From Lyophyllum atratum (Eukaryota > Basidiomycota > Agaricomycetes > Agaricales > Lyophyllaceae): a stretch of DNA of 64,000 bases. The DNA lies in NCBI GenBank assembly GCA_014905825.1, contig JACGCN010000027.1:434001-498000 (forward strand), in the 5' to 3' direction. The notes under the pieces are model-generated. The model searched no databases, had not been told where the DNA came from, and was given only the letters and a program-made list of their open reading frames with translations. Every line of letters begins with the position of its first letter. Within the stretch, counting starts at the first letter, position 1. The translations under genes were made by a program, and so were the position numbers. This document shows, piece by piece, positions 33,219 to 42,619 of the stretch.

Positions 33219-35287
33219 ATGCCATCCACTACCAGATCCACTACTAAAGCTGCTGCTGCTTCTGTTCCTTCTACCAGAGCCAGGAAGAGGCAGGGATCTG
33301 TTGCTGATCAGACTGCCAGGAAGAGATTGAGATCTGGTTCTAAGAGGGCATCTAAGGAAGATCAAGAGGAGGAGGGGGAAGGAGAGGAGGAAGAGGAGGA
33401 GGGGGAAGGGAGGGGAGGGGGAAGGGGGAGGGGGAGGGGGAAGGGGAAGGGGAAGGGGAAGGGGAGGGGGAGGGGGAGGGGGAGGGGGAGGAGGAAGGGG
33501 AGGAGGAAGAGGAGGAGGAGGAGGAGGAGGAGATGGTGGTTGATAAGCCAGGGAAAGGGGGGAGGGGAGGGAAGAAAGGTCTTTCAAAGGAGGCAAGATC
33601 TACGTATTGCTGCTATTTATAGGGGTTCAAGTATGTACTGAAATAATTAAAGTACCATGAAACTTCTGGCTAAAGGTAACGATACGATCGCACCCCCTCG
33701 TCGGAGAGTTTTTGTGTCTCTTGTAGCTTCTGCTCCTGCGAGCACCTCTGCTGCTCCTGCGAGCGCTGCTCCCGTTCTGGCGAGCACCTCTGCTCCTCCT
33801 GCGAGCGCTGCTCCCGTTCTGGCGAGCACCTCTGCTGCTCCCGTACGGGCCGTAAGCACCTCTACTGCTGCTGTGAGCATGTCTGCTGCTCCTACGAGCA
33901 CCTTTGCTACTCCCGTGAGAGCTGCTCCTTTGAGTGTGTCTGCTGTTCCTATGAGTGCCTTTGCTACTCCTGTGAGAGCCGCTTCTCCTCCTGTGAGCAG
34001 CCCCTTTGCTGCTCCTGTGAGCAGCCCCTTTGCTGCTCCTGTGAGAGCAGCCCCTGCTCCTGTGAGCATGTCTGCCGCTCCGCTTGAACTAGACATTACT
34101 ATGGATAGCCCACCGCTTCCACAGGGTGCCTCTCGGGCTATCGGAGGTCTCTTCCGAGGTCGAGCTGCTGGAAACTATTACAATCCAGTCGACGATGAGG
34201 ATATTCATTCTTCGCCTGTTACCAGCAAAGTCAAAGGCAATGTTCTTATTTATTCATCGTCAACCGACCCGTCCCAGCTGCATCCGAAGAATATGCGGCC
34301 AACTATGAAAGTTCCTGTTATTATCAATACCCACTTGGCACCCGTTTTACAGTCAATTGCTGTGCTATTTCCTCCAATTACCAGTGAGTTGTCAGTAATC
34401 TATATTGATGTAAATTCTAAAATAAATGTTTTCAGCACATTCAATTCTTGTCTATGATACTTTGGACGATATCTGGGAGTTGAAAGGTTCCTACAATCAG
34501 GCCGTGGACACTAACGATGAGATTATGTTCACCGAGGTCAACAGCAAGCCAGCTCTTCGTATTCTTTGCGTAAGTGTCACGTGATATTCTAAACATTCCA
34601 AGATATTGAATACCCAACTTATAGAGTTCCTATAATCCTTCCATTCCTATACCGACAATTCCTGCTTTTGGTTCCCACTCCCTCATGTCTGCTTCTCTTC
34701 CACCTAGTTCTCATTCCGGGGCACACTCGCGCTCACAGTCTATATCTACCACTGGTGCTGTTGAAACTGGTGGCCTGGACGAAGCCACTACTCGTAAATC
34801 ATTCAGCTCCTATGAGTCCAATCTCATATCAACTCTCGAGATTCCACTTGCCCTTACACGCCAGTTGCCTGCAAAGACTCTCTCTGAGCAGTATCGCCGC
34901 TATCTTGCTATCACTGCTGCGCTCAACAAGATGAAGACTGTCAAATCGTGGCCTGGAAAACCACCAACCGAGAAGGAAGTCATTGAGCTCGTTATTGGAA
35001 AGAGTCAATGGTCGAAGGTCTGGCGTCCAACTTTTCAGCGCGTTACGCAGTATCATTCCGATATGGCCACGTGGCTCAACGGTGATACCACGATCGATGC
35101 AGAAACGCTTTGGGGAGTTGATCTTCTCGACTACAAATTGAAGCATTTGCAGGAATGGCTGGATAATCGTGGAGGGCTTTCAAAGGGAAAGGGAAAGGCG
35201 GAGGAGCAGTCAGTCACAGAAAGTCCGTCCAAAGCTTCGCCTGAGAAGAAGAAGAAGAAGAAGAAGGAGAAGAAGTCTGCAAAGTAA
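33219..35287 (+). CDS. KDZ-companion orphan protein, at least 4 exons
   Basis: A first exon starts MPSTTRSTTKAAAASVPSTRARKRQ at 33219 and runs into a Glu/Gly/Arg polypurine tract where the correct frame cannot be followed. The next (from about 33657) has tandem Ala/Pro/Ser repeats and then RAIGGLFRGRAAGNYYNPVDDED...MKVPVIINTHLAP, ending at 34383. Exon 34436-34569 encodes HSILVYDTLDDIWELKGSYNQ...EIMFTEVNSKPALRILC, a segment I recall from many basidiomycete TE companions. Exon 34625-35287 has a helical region (LISTLEIPLALTRQLPAKT...KSQWSKVWRPTFQRVTQY...WLNGD) and a lysine-rich tail (KKKKKKKEKKSAK). It lies 152 bp upstream of a CxC5/CxC6 transposase on the same strand, parallel to the pair at 16955-20548. 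Function unknown. Confidence 0.55.
33365..33545 (+). repeat. Pure purine tract (GGGGAA / GGAGGA)n
   Basis: About 180 bp consisting almost only of G and A on the plus strand, with GGGGAGGGGGAGG-type runs. It is part of the first exon of the companion gene and scrambles its frame. Confidence 0.9.
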
Positions 35288-35439
35288 GTCGGTGCAATTT
35301 CTTAAGTGCTAGATCACTGTGTATGATTTTGTTGAATTTGTAACTGGACTGGTTTCACATGTTCTATGTCTCAATATGATTTCAATCATTTTGATACTAA
35401 CTGCTATTATTTCCTTGCAGCTATTTTGTGCAGCTCTGG

Positions 35440-37608
35440 ATGCTTACTATGTCACCTCTACTTTGGCTACTTATCTGGCTTGCATTTCTGCCCTGTGCTG
35501 CAGCTTCTGGTGCAACTACACCGTTTCCGGATATTCCTTTTGCAGCCTTCAGTGACTTCGTCCTGACAACATTTAATCCTGACATCTCACTGGCAACTGT
35601 TCTACTGGTCTTGTTTTCTCTCGTGGAAAATCCAGACTTACTCAACTTGCACGCACGTCAGAAACATCCTAACCAACAAAATGAAAACCGTATAGTTGCT
35701 TCCGGTTGGTTGAAATCTTTGAGCCGTGCATTAGGTAATCGGCTTGGTGTTGAAACTGGTCTTTTAATGTTGTTCAAAGAAAACCAAATGCTGTCTGACT
35801 CTTGGGATACTGATCTGACTATGAAGCTTGATGGCTTCTCAGAGCTTCTTGGGCTTACACCTTATAAGCAAGGAGTCTTCTCTCGAAAACTTAGAAAAGT
35901 TTCTCAGAAGTCTATTGAGCCTGTACATGTCATTTGTCCTATTGACATGACTTGTATGATACCGTCATGCAAGTCCCGGCATATCTCGGTTGCCACTCGT
36001 CAACGGGATATTCCATTTGTGACTCTGCTCAAAGGAATATCTATTATCAAACATGTTCCTGTGCTAACAGGAGAATGTAACAAATGTCATTCACTGTATT
36101 CTGGTGATCATCAAACTTATTCTGATGGCGGTACTCGGAGAGAGAAAATTCTCAATTCTGCTAACTACATTCAAATTGGAAGCAATCTTTGGGTGGACCA
36201 GGTTTTTTCTGATGCACTGCTGAATGCGATGTATTCTTTTCATGCATCTGCCAATACCTATACACAATTTTGGAACAATAGCTTTGGGTCTATTGATTCC
36301 AAAAACAAATTCAAGATTAGTCGAAAACAAATCTGGCAAGCCTTCGTGCAGCATTCTATCAGGGTTGTGGCTTCATCTTCAAATACCACATTTGAAACTA
36401 TCCCTAATATTGCTATTGATGATCTTACTCAACATGCTTTTGCTGTACTTGGCAAAGGTGGTGAAATTCCTGGTGCAAGAGAACATACTTGTTCCGATTG
36501 TACTAAGCCGTTCAAAGAACATGTTGGAGACACGGAACCCATTGCTGGTACCAAGCCTGTCAATATGTTGACATTAGATGGTGTTGTCATGGGACCCCAG
36601 ATTTGTGCTTTTGAGGACTGCACGAATGATCTTGTAAATGCTCGTGGTGGTGCACTTTGTGCAATACATGAAGTTTTGCTAGGGAGCAAATGCCGTATGG
36701 CTGGCTGCCAACGTAACAAAGTTGGTGAAACACAAGCTTGTAATGAACATCTAGACATCTGGAGAAAAAGTGTTCAAGACCGGAGCAAAGCTACTATTAA
36801 TGGTATTCGGCGTATTCTTCAACGCCCTGGTGAACGTCAAGAATGGCAGCAGCTTCCTGAAACTGCTATTCAACGACCCCATGATGAAGAAGATCCTGAA
36901 GCTGCTCGTTTTCCACGGCGAAAGAACTACTTTTCACCTAATCGCTCTTACTGTGTTGAAACTGCATGCGCACCATGTGGAGTTGTTCTTGCATGGACAA
37001 AATTTGCTAAATCCGAATCTCCTACCAATATTCTCAATTGGCTGAAAGATCTATTTCCAACTAAAGATGATCGCCCATCTTATGTCTGTATTGATAAAGC
37101 ATGTCAAGTGTTCAAAACAGCGGTTGGAAATAGAACATGGGATGATTGGAAAGAAACAACTCGGTTTATTGTTGACGCTTATCATTATGGCAATCACAAG
37201 GCCACAGATAAAATCTGTCGGACTTGGTGTAATCCAGCACCAACCGACGGCAGTACTCCAAATCTTGTGGGTGAAAAAATTGATGAAGATGGAAATCTTA
37301 TTCAATTTAGAGAATTCAACACTCAAGTGTGTGAGCAACTCAATGCTTGGCTTGGTGGTTATGAAACTATCTTGAAGCGGATGACATCCCAAAATTTCAA
37401 CTGGTTCATACATACCATGTTGATTTATCATGTAAAGCATGTTCTTTCCAAGGCATCATCTATTCCAGATGAAAATTCATCAGATGATGAAAGCAGTGAA
37501 GATGAGGAATCTAGTTCAAGTAGTAGTAGTGATGATACTAGTGATGATGATGAGAGTGAAAGTGGGGATACAGATAGTAGTGACAAAGATATGGATGTTG
37601 ATATGTAG
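35440..37608 (+). CDS. Divergent KDZ-type transposase with CxC5/CxC6-like clusters, nearly intronless (722 aa)
   Basis: An uninterrupted frame from the ATG at 35440 to the stop at 37608. Cysteine pairs occur at MTCMIPSCKSRH, GECNKCHSLY and CSDCTKPF, then a CxC6-like block (ICAFEDCTNDL...LCAIHEVLLGSKCRMAGCQRNK...ACNEH). The core has NRSYCVETACAPCGVVLAWTKF, YVCIDKACQ (D552), FIVDAYHYGNHKATDKICRTWCNPAP (D579) and NTQVCEQLNAWLGGYE (E632). This parallels D511, D534 and E577 of the protein at 18451-20548. The C-terminus is a Ser/Asp/Glu-rich tail. An acceptor-like TTGCAG just before 35421 suggests one upstream exon, and the hydrophobic first 25 residues may not be the true N-terminus. The codon use is much more AT-rich than in the other transposases. 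Confidence 0.8.
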   Translation: MLTMSPLLWLLIWLAFLPCAAASGATTPFPDIPFAAFSDFVLTTFNPDISLATVLLVLFSLVENPDLLNLHARQKHPNQQNENRIVASGWLKSLSRALGNRLGVETGLLMLFKENQMLSDSWDTDLTMKLDGFSELLGLTPYKQGVFSRKLRKVSQKSIEPVHVICPIDMTCMIPSCKSRHISVATRQRDIPFVTLLKGISIIKHVPVLTGECNKCHSLYSGDHQTYSDGGTRREKILNSANYIQIGSNLWVDQVFSDALLNAMYSFHASANTYTQFWNNSFGSIDSKNKFKISRKQIWQAFVQHSIRVVASSSNTTFETIPNIAIDDLTQHAFAVLGKGGEIPGAREHTCSDCTKPFKEHVGDTEPIAGTKPVNMLTLDGVVMGPQICAFEDCTNDLVNARGGALCAIHEVLLGSKCRMAGCQRNKVGETQACNEHLDIWRKSVQDRSKATINGIRRILQRPGERQEWQQLPETAIQRPHDEEDPEAARFPRRKNYFSPNRSYCVETACAPCGVVLAWTKFAKSESPTNILNWLKDLFPTKDDRPSYVCIDKACQVFKTAVGNRTWDDWKETTRFIVDAYHYGNHKATDKICRTWCNPAPTDGSTPNLVGEKIDEDGNLIQFREFNTQVCEQLNAWLGGYETILKRMTSQNFNWFIHTMLIYHVKHVLSKASSIPDENSSDDESSEDEESSSSSSSDDTSDDDESESGDTDSSDKDMDVDM

Positions 37609-37710
37609 TCTGAATAACAAACCTATTTATTCATTATAAGGCTATGAGAGTACAAAGTTCCACTTTAAAACCTGACCAATGCAGCAAGGTATAAATAATA
37701 GAGTACAGTA

Positions 37711-38360
37711 TAGTCCAGTGGAGTCCAGTGAAATCCAGTAATGTCCGTTTGTATAGTAGTCATGCAGTAGTGGAAGTCAGCTACAGGAGAGTCCAGTGGA
37801 TTCCAGTGGGAGTCCACTCATCCAGTCCACTCTAACAACAAGGTACAGTGAAGTCTGCAGCAAAGTCCAGTGGAGTCCACTGGACTCCACATGCGAGCAC
37901 GTGCGAGTTGATTTTAACAACAAGATCCAGTGGAATCCACTTTAACAGTAAAGTCCAGTGGAGTCCAGTGGACTCCACTTGGATACAACAAGGTCCAATA
38001 AAGTCCACTTTAACAGCAAAGTCTGGTGGAGTCCACTGGACTCCACTTGGATACAAAAAGTCCACTTTAACAGCAAAGTCCGGTGGAGTCCACTGGACTC
38101 CACTTGGATGACAACAAGGTCCAGTAAAGTCCACTTTAACAGCAAAGTCCAGTGGAGTCCACTGGACGCCACTTGGGTTGACTTTCGCACCTAACTTAGA
38201 GTAGTCCTACAGCAATGCAGTGGAGTCCAGTGGAGTCCAGTGGATTGAGTGTAGTAGATTCTAGAGTTTGAGAGTGAAATGTAGTAGAAACCAGTGGAGT
38301 CCACTGGAGTCCACTGGAGTCTGGTGGATTCCACTGGAGTCCACCTGGATTCTGTGGGGG
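37711..38360. repeat. CCAGTGGA / TCCACTGGA array, right copy
   Basis: Repeated CAAAGTCCAGTGGAGTCCAC and TCCACTTTAACAGCAAAGTC units form tandem blocks of roughly 65-70 bp (about 37840-38170), followed by simple GTCCACTGGAGTCC runs to about 38350. Confidence 0.85.
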
Positions 38361-38906
38361 GTGGTAAAGTACTGTTGCGGGAGGGTGCTTTATGAGTGTC
38401 GTTTGAGGAGGAAGGATTCCATGAGGAAGAGTTCGCATTTCTTGAAGGGCCGGAGAGAGCTTGGCGTTTACGGGATCTGGACTCTGCGGCATGGGACCCA
38501 ACGGCGTCGCGTACCCTCTTGTTCTCAACTCGATGTTTCAAGTCGCAGTTGCGGACAGCGTTGACGAAGTCTTTCAAGTCCTTGATTGTGTTGACCTTGT
38601 CCTGGATACACAGACGATCGAGCTCTTTCTCGATTCCGGATTCAATACGGTGACGCAGTGCGTTGTTGTCGAGGAAGAATGCCGCGCCTTTCAACATGAA
38701 GTTGATCTTGAGGACACCCTGGTGCCAGTCCTAAAAACTTCCGGGGGGGTACCAGCGCAGACGCTGTAAGTTGGCGACGAATTTTCCGCTCCCAATCGTC
38801 TTCCAAATAGTTGTCACAAACCAGGTCCATGAATTTAGGGAAGGTGAGAGCGTTCAGTGTTTCCCGATTGTTCTCGATCCAGTCCAAAATCCGCGCGTCC
38901 TTAAAG
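38191..38906 (-). pseudogene. Gag-like gene, 3' half (split by the gypsy insertion)
   Basis: Directly abutting the gypsy element, the frame reads FKDARILDWIENNRETLNALTFPKFMDLVCDNYLEDDWERKIRRQL, the central part of the basidiomycete gag-like family (Retrotrans_gag type). Near 38735 the frame shifts, a Trp codon appears to have become TAG, and the protein resumes as KINFMLKGAAFFLDNNALRHRIESGIEKELDRL...IKDLKDFVNAVRNCD (about 38710-38560). It then loses meaning inside the CCAGTGGA array. The missing N-terminal half is at 51986-52554, beyond the gypsy element. Confidence 0.75.
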
Positions 38907-38911
38907 CCACC

Positions 38912-39274
38912 TGTTAGGGCAACACTACAACCAAAGGCTGCAAGCAGGCTCCCACAAGAATTACTCTACTAGAAGAAAAGAGAAGCAAGGTTATTCGTAT
39001 AGTCTTAAGGTCGGACACTAGGTTATAGTGGAAATCCTAAGAGAACTCGAATGAGGACTCTAGGCATAATATTAGAGTTTATATACCTGCTAACTACTGT
39101 CCATGCTTTAGCCATGAGGCGCTGTGCATGATGTCATATACATAAGTCTGAGTCAGCTATATTAAATGCACAGTCGTGACGGTGCTTGTCCATGAGGCAG
39201 ATAAGATGTGTGATTAGATAACAAAAGTAGATAAGATAAAAGAAAAGATAACATCTAAAAACCATCTCCTGACA
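38912..39274 (-). repeat. Gypsy 3' LTR (363 bp)
   Basis: Nearly identical to 51610-51980, with about three substitutions and a net 8-bp indel around the CAGTCGTG...TGTCCATG segment. Begins TG and ends CA. A purine tract (AGAGAGGGAGTGA on the minus strand, 39275-39287) sits immediately inside, as expected for plus-strand priming. Confidence 0.95.
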
Positions 39275-39571
39275 TCACTCCCTCTCTAGGTCTCGACTTC
39301 CAGGCGAGAGTCTTCTTCTTTCAACAGGTGGTGCAAAGTGAACGGCTCGATTGCGTTTCAGCGGAATATAAACGGCTGGTGGTGGAGTTAAGTGGACAGG
39401 GGCTGTTTCATCCTGTGAATGCGTGTCGGTTTCGATTTCAAATGGTGCGAAGAATATGGGTGGGCATGGTTGTGATTCCTGATCAACTGTGCGAAATGTG
39501 AGGATAACGAATGTGATCCCGGGTACAAGGACCAGGAATAGAAGACCGATGAAGAGTGCTGAGAGTGCCAT
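39275..39571 (-). CDS. Small single-pass membrane protein frame downstream of gypsy pol (98 aa)
   Basis: From the ATG at 39571, just after the pol stop region (39604-39606), the frame starts MALSALFIGLLFLVLVPGITFVILTF, a clear hydrophobic segment of about 20 residues suitable as a transmembrane helix or signal anchor. A hydrophilic Pro/Thr-rich tail (HSQDETAPVHLTPPPAVYIP) ends RRRLSPGSRDLERE. The frame ends inside the polypurine tract at the LTR edge. It is not part of the normal gag-pol set. It could be a chance frame, a cargo gene or a much reduced envelope-like product; there is no envelope signature. Position and composition are seen; function is unknown. Confidence 0.45.
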   Translation of the reverse strand: MALSALFIGLLFLVLVPGITFVILTFRTVDQESQPCPPIFFAPFEIETDTHSQDETAPVHLTPPPAVYIPLKRNRAVHFAPPVERRRLSPGSRDLERE

Positions 39572-39603
39572 GAGGTGATGGGTGTTTGTTGTTTCTCGGA
39601 GTT

Positions 39604-40699
39604 TTAAATATCGTCTTCAACCTGGAGGCACGAGTATATGTCATGCGGAGTTGTGGTTACGTTTTCATATCGTCGGAACTTAAACATGTTGTTGAAGTCC
39701 TCGATTGAAATCGATCGAATTCGGCGGGGTGCAGAGGGATGTTTTTTTATGAAACTCTTCGATCACAATTTTCGTACGGTCAGAATATTCCAATTCTTGC
39801 CATAGATTGTAATCATCTGTGTATCCTTCCCATTTCACTAAGTACTCGAGTTTGCCTCGTCTGACTCGTGAACCAAAAATCTCCTCAATAACATACTCCT
39901 GTTCGCTGTCAACTTCGACTGGAGGTGGTGGTGTAATTTCCTGTCCTTGAATAGGTGGTTTGTATAGACGGATTCGAGACGCGTTGATTACTGGATGTAT
40001 ACGTATAGATTTCGGAAGTTTTAATTTAACCGCATTTGGTGATATGATCTCCAGGATCTCGTAAGGTCCGATTCATTTCTCCACAAGTTCCTTGGAAGGT
40101 CGTTTCAAGTCAAGGTCACGTGTTTCTAACCAGACCTTCTGACCGACTTTGTACTCCGGGGCATCTCCTCGTGTATGATCTGCGTAGCGTTTCATCTCGT
40201 CTCGTGCTTTAATTAATGCCGCCTGGGCCTCCTCATGTATTTTCTTCATTCGCTCAGCAAAGTCTGTGGCTCTTTCGTTTTTGGATTTTCTCCTGGGTTC
40301 TGTACCCATTCGAGGATGTTGACCCGTGTTGAAATAGAAAGGTGTAGTCTGAGTTCCTGAATGCACAGAGTTGTTGTGTGCAAACTCGGCTAATGCAAGC
40401 CATTCTGGCCAGTCCTCCTGTCTATGGTCGACAAAGAGTCTCAGGTACTGTTCAACCTCCTGGTTTACGTGTTCCGTTTGTCCATCCGTTTGTGGGTGAT
40501 ACGCAGTGGATAATTTAGTTTTGATGCCCAATAGTTTATTCAGCTCCTTCATCATCGTGGATGCAAACTGCGGGCCTCGATCGGATATAATATCGTCTGG
40601 TAAACCATGCAGTTTCCATACGTGATCTCGGTATAATTTAGCCAAGCCTGTGGTAGAAGTTTCTCCAGTCATGGGAATAATATGAATGCCTTTTCCTGC
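39604..40699 (-). pseudogene. Gypsy pol, 3' part: integrase core and chromodomain
   Basis: After the non-autonomous hAT insertion the frame reads RLSRKRH, shifts by one base near 40680, then continues MTGETSTTGLAKLYRDHVWKLHGL. IISDRGPQFAS carries the second catalytic Asp of integrase and HPQTDGQTEHVNQEVEQYL the Glu. A TGA at about 40070 (probably a former CGA Arg codon in EK-R-IGPYEI) interrupts it. A chromodomain follows (EYVIEEIFGSRVRRGKLEYLVKWEGYTDDYNLWQE, about 39895-39790), which in chromoviruses directs integration to heterochromatin marks. A 7-T run at 39742-39748 adds another frameshift; the restored tail would end at 39604. Confidence 0.85.
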
Positions 40700-40707
40700 T
40701 CAATCGA

Positions 40708-41943
40708 TAGGCTTTCGAAGTCCGGTTGGGTCCGGTTCTCGGCCCATTTTGGCTGCAACCGCGACCGGAACCGGTTGGCAAACTTACTGCGGAAGTACAA
40801 CCGACGACCGAACCCGCAGGACCGGTCGGTATCGGTCGCACCCACTTGCAGGACCGGTCTGGACCGGTTCCGACTGGACTGAGTTGCAACCGGTCACCCG
40901 TCAGTTGCGACCGGTCCTGACCGACGACGAGCCCATGAAATCATTCAAAAATGTATACTCATAGCACACCACAGGTCTACTTGAGAATGAATGACAGATA
41001 TATTAACAGGTAATTACTACAGGGTTTGTAAACTAGGTGAATGGAAATCGAATTAGCGAGTGGTGGCGGTGTCGGCGACGGGGCAGCAGTCATGTGCGGG
41101 CGGCGTCAAGCGTCGTCGAATGACGTGGTGGTCGAGTGAGGTGGCAGTCGGGGGGACATGGCGGGGATGTGCGCGAGTTGGCGAGTTGAATGACGTCGTG
41201 GCCGAGCGACGTGGCAGTCGAAGGGATATGGAGTTGGTGCGTGCAACTTGTGATGGAGCGTTGTCGGATGACATCGTGGTCGAGTGAGGTGGCAGTCGGG
41301 GGGACATGTCGGGGGTGCGCGCGAGTTGTGGTGGCCTGAACGACGTGACACGCAGCCTTTGACAGGGTGCTGGCGTCGTTTGGTGGTGGGCTGTGCTTGG
41401 CTTCGTTGAGTGACGTGGCGCGCGACGCGGGGCTTCAGAGCGTGCAGGTGAATCCTGGGTGCCGTCTCCAGGTTGCCAGGGGTCAGTGCGGAGTAATAAT
41501 GAGTGCGAACACCCACCTAGCGGCTCTCCCCCAGCTGGGGTCTGCCCTGATCGCTTCCCCATCGCTTCCTTCGGTATCCGCCCGTATGAGGCCGCCTCAG
41601 AGGCCGTGCGACGTGTTTCAGGTGTGCATTTGTCGGTCTTGCTCAGCGGACTGCGTCAGGCGACGCAAGAGCGGTGGTGGTGGTAGTGGTAGTGGTAGGA
41701 CGAAGTCAACAACGAGCACCAGTAACGGCCTCGTTTGTTTATGTCAACCGTGTGACTTTTTTTCGGTTTCAACCGGTCAGGACCAGTCCTGACCGGTTGT
41801 GGCAGGCCGGTGATTTCCGAGCAACCGCAACCGCTGGCCCCGGAAATCTGCCACAACCGCAACCGCAAGTCCGGTTGTTTGCGGTTGCAGTCCGGTCTTT
41901 TTCCGGTCTTTTCCGGTTGGTGCAACCGGACCTCGAAAGCCTA
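40708..41943. mobile_element. Non-autonomous hAT-like element, copy 2 (1236 bp), inside gypsy integrase
   Basis: Same ends as the copy at 25427-26638: TAGGCTTTCGAAGTCCGG on the left and the inverse of TAGGCTTTCGAGGTCCGG on the right. The perfect 8-bp duplication is TCAATCGA (40700-40707 and 41944-41951). It interrupts the gypsy integrase directly after LMVVD. Interior sequence is related to copy 1 but clearly diverged, with the same CCGGTT-rich subtermini and no transposase. Confidence 0.95.
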
Positions 41944-41951
41944 TCAATCGA

Positions 41952-42619
41952 CAACCATCAAGATTGCATCATATCCTTGTGCTTGTGGTAATCCCACAAT
42001 GAAGTCTACCGATATAGCTTTCCAGGGATCAGTTGGTGTTTCATTGGGAATGAGTTTGCCTGCAGGTGGTTGCGGGAAATTTTTATATCTCTGGCATGTG
42101 TCACAGCCTTTGACATAACTGAATACGAACTTGGACATTCCAGGCCACCAATAATTGCGTGTCACGAGTTCTAGGGTTTTGAACCTGCCAGGATGTCCTG
42201 CTATCGGTGAGTCGTGATGGACTTTAACAATCTCCCTTCTGAGCTGATCATCCTTCGGAACATAAACCTTTCCTCGGAATAGTATTAATCCCTGCTCTTC
42301 GGACCATTCTTCCAATCGTAACCTCCTCGTTGGTGATCTCTTCAACTCCTCCACTGCTTTCATCACAGAGTCATGTTTTTTTTGATTTTCGGACTCGTGT
42401 CAACAATGCTTCCTCTGATGCTTCGATTAACACATGACCTTGTTGCAATGCTTTGATCGAAAAGAACTCTGGTTTGAGCAGTGTGACCTCATCGTTGTCA
42501 TTCTCTACTCCCTCTCTATGATCTGGCCTCCTGGACATAGCGTCTGCTTTCCCCATTGAAACTCCCGGTTTATGCAATAGTTCGAGATTGAATCTCGATA
42601 AATATAATGCCCATCGTGC
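41952..42619 (-). pseudogene. Gypsy pol, middle part: RNase H end and integrase zinc finger
   Basis: Following a TGA at 42620 the frame continues QARWALYLSRFNLELLHKPGVSMGKADAMSRRPDH, the C-terminal end of the RNase H region. At 42376-42383 an 8-T run (one base too many) shifts the frame. Integrase then begins with the HHCC finger (HHDSPIAGHPGRF...CDTCQRY) and reaches AISVDFIVGLPQ, the first catalytic Asp, before the hAT insertion at LMVVD. Confidence 0.85.

Noticed and set aside
39275..39571. Calling the small membrane frame an envelope gene
   Set aside because: No surface or fusion features, no cleavage site, far too short; only the position is envelope-like.
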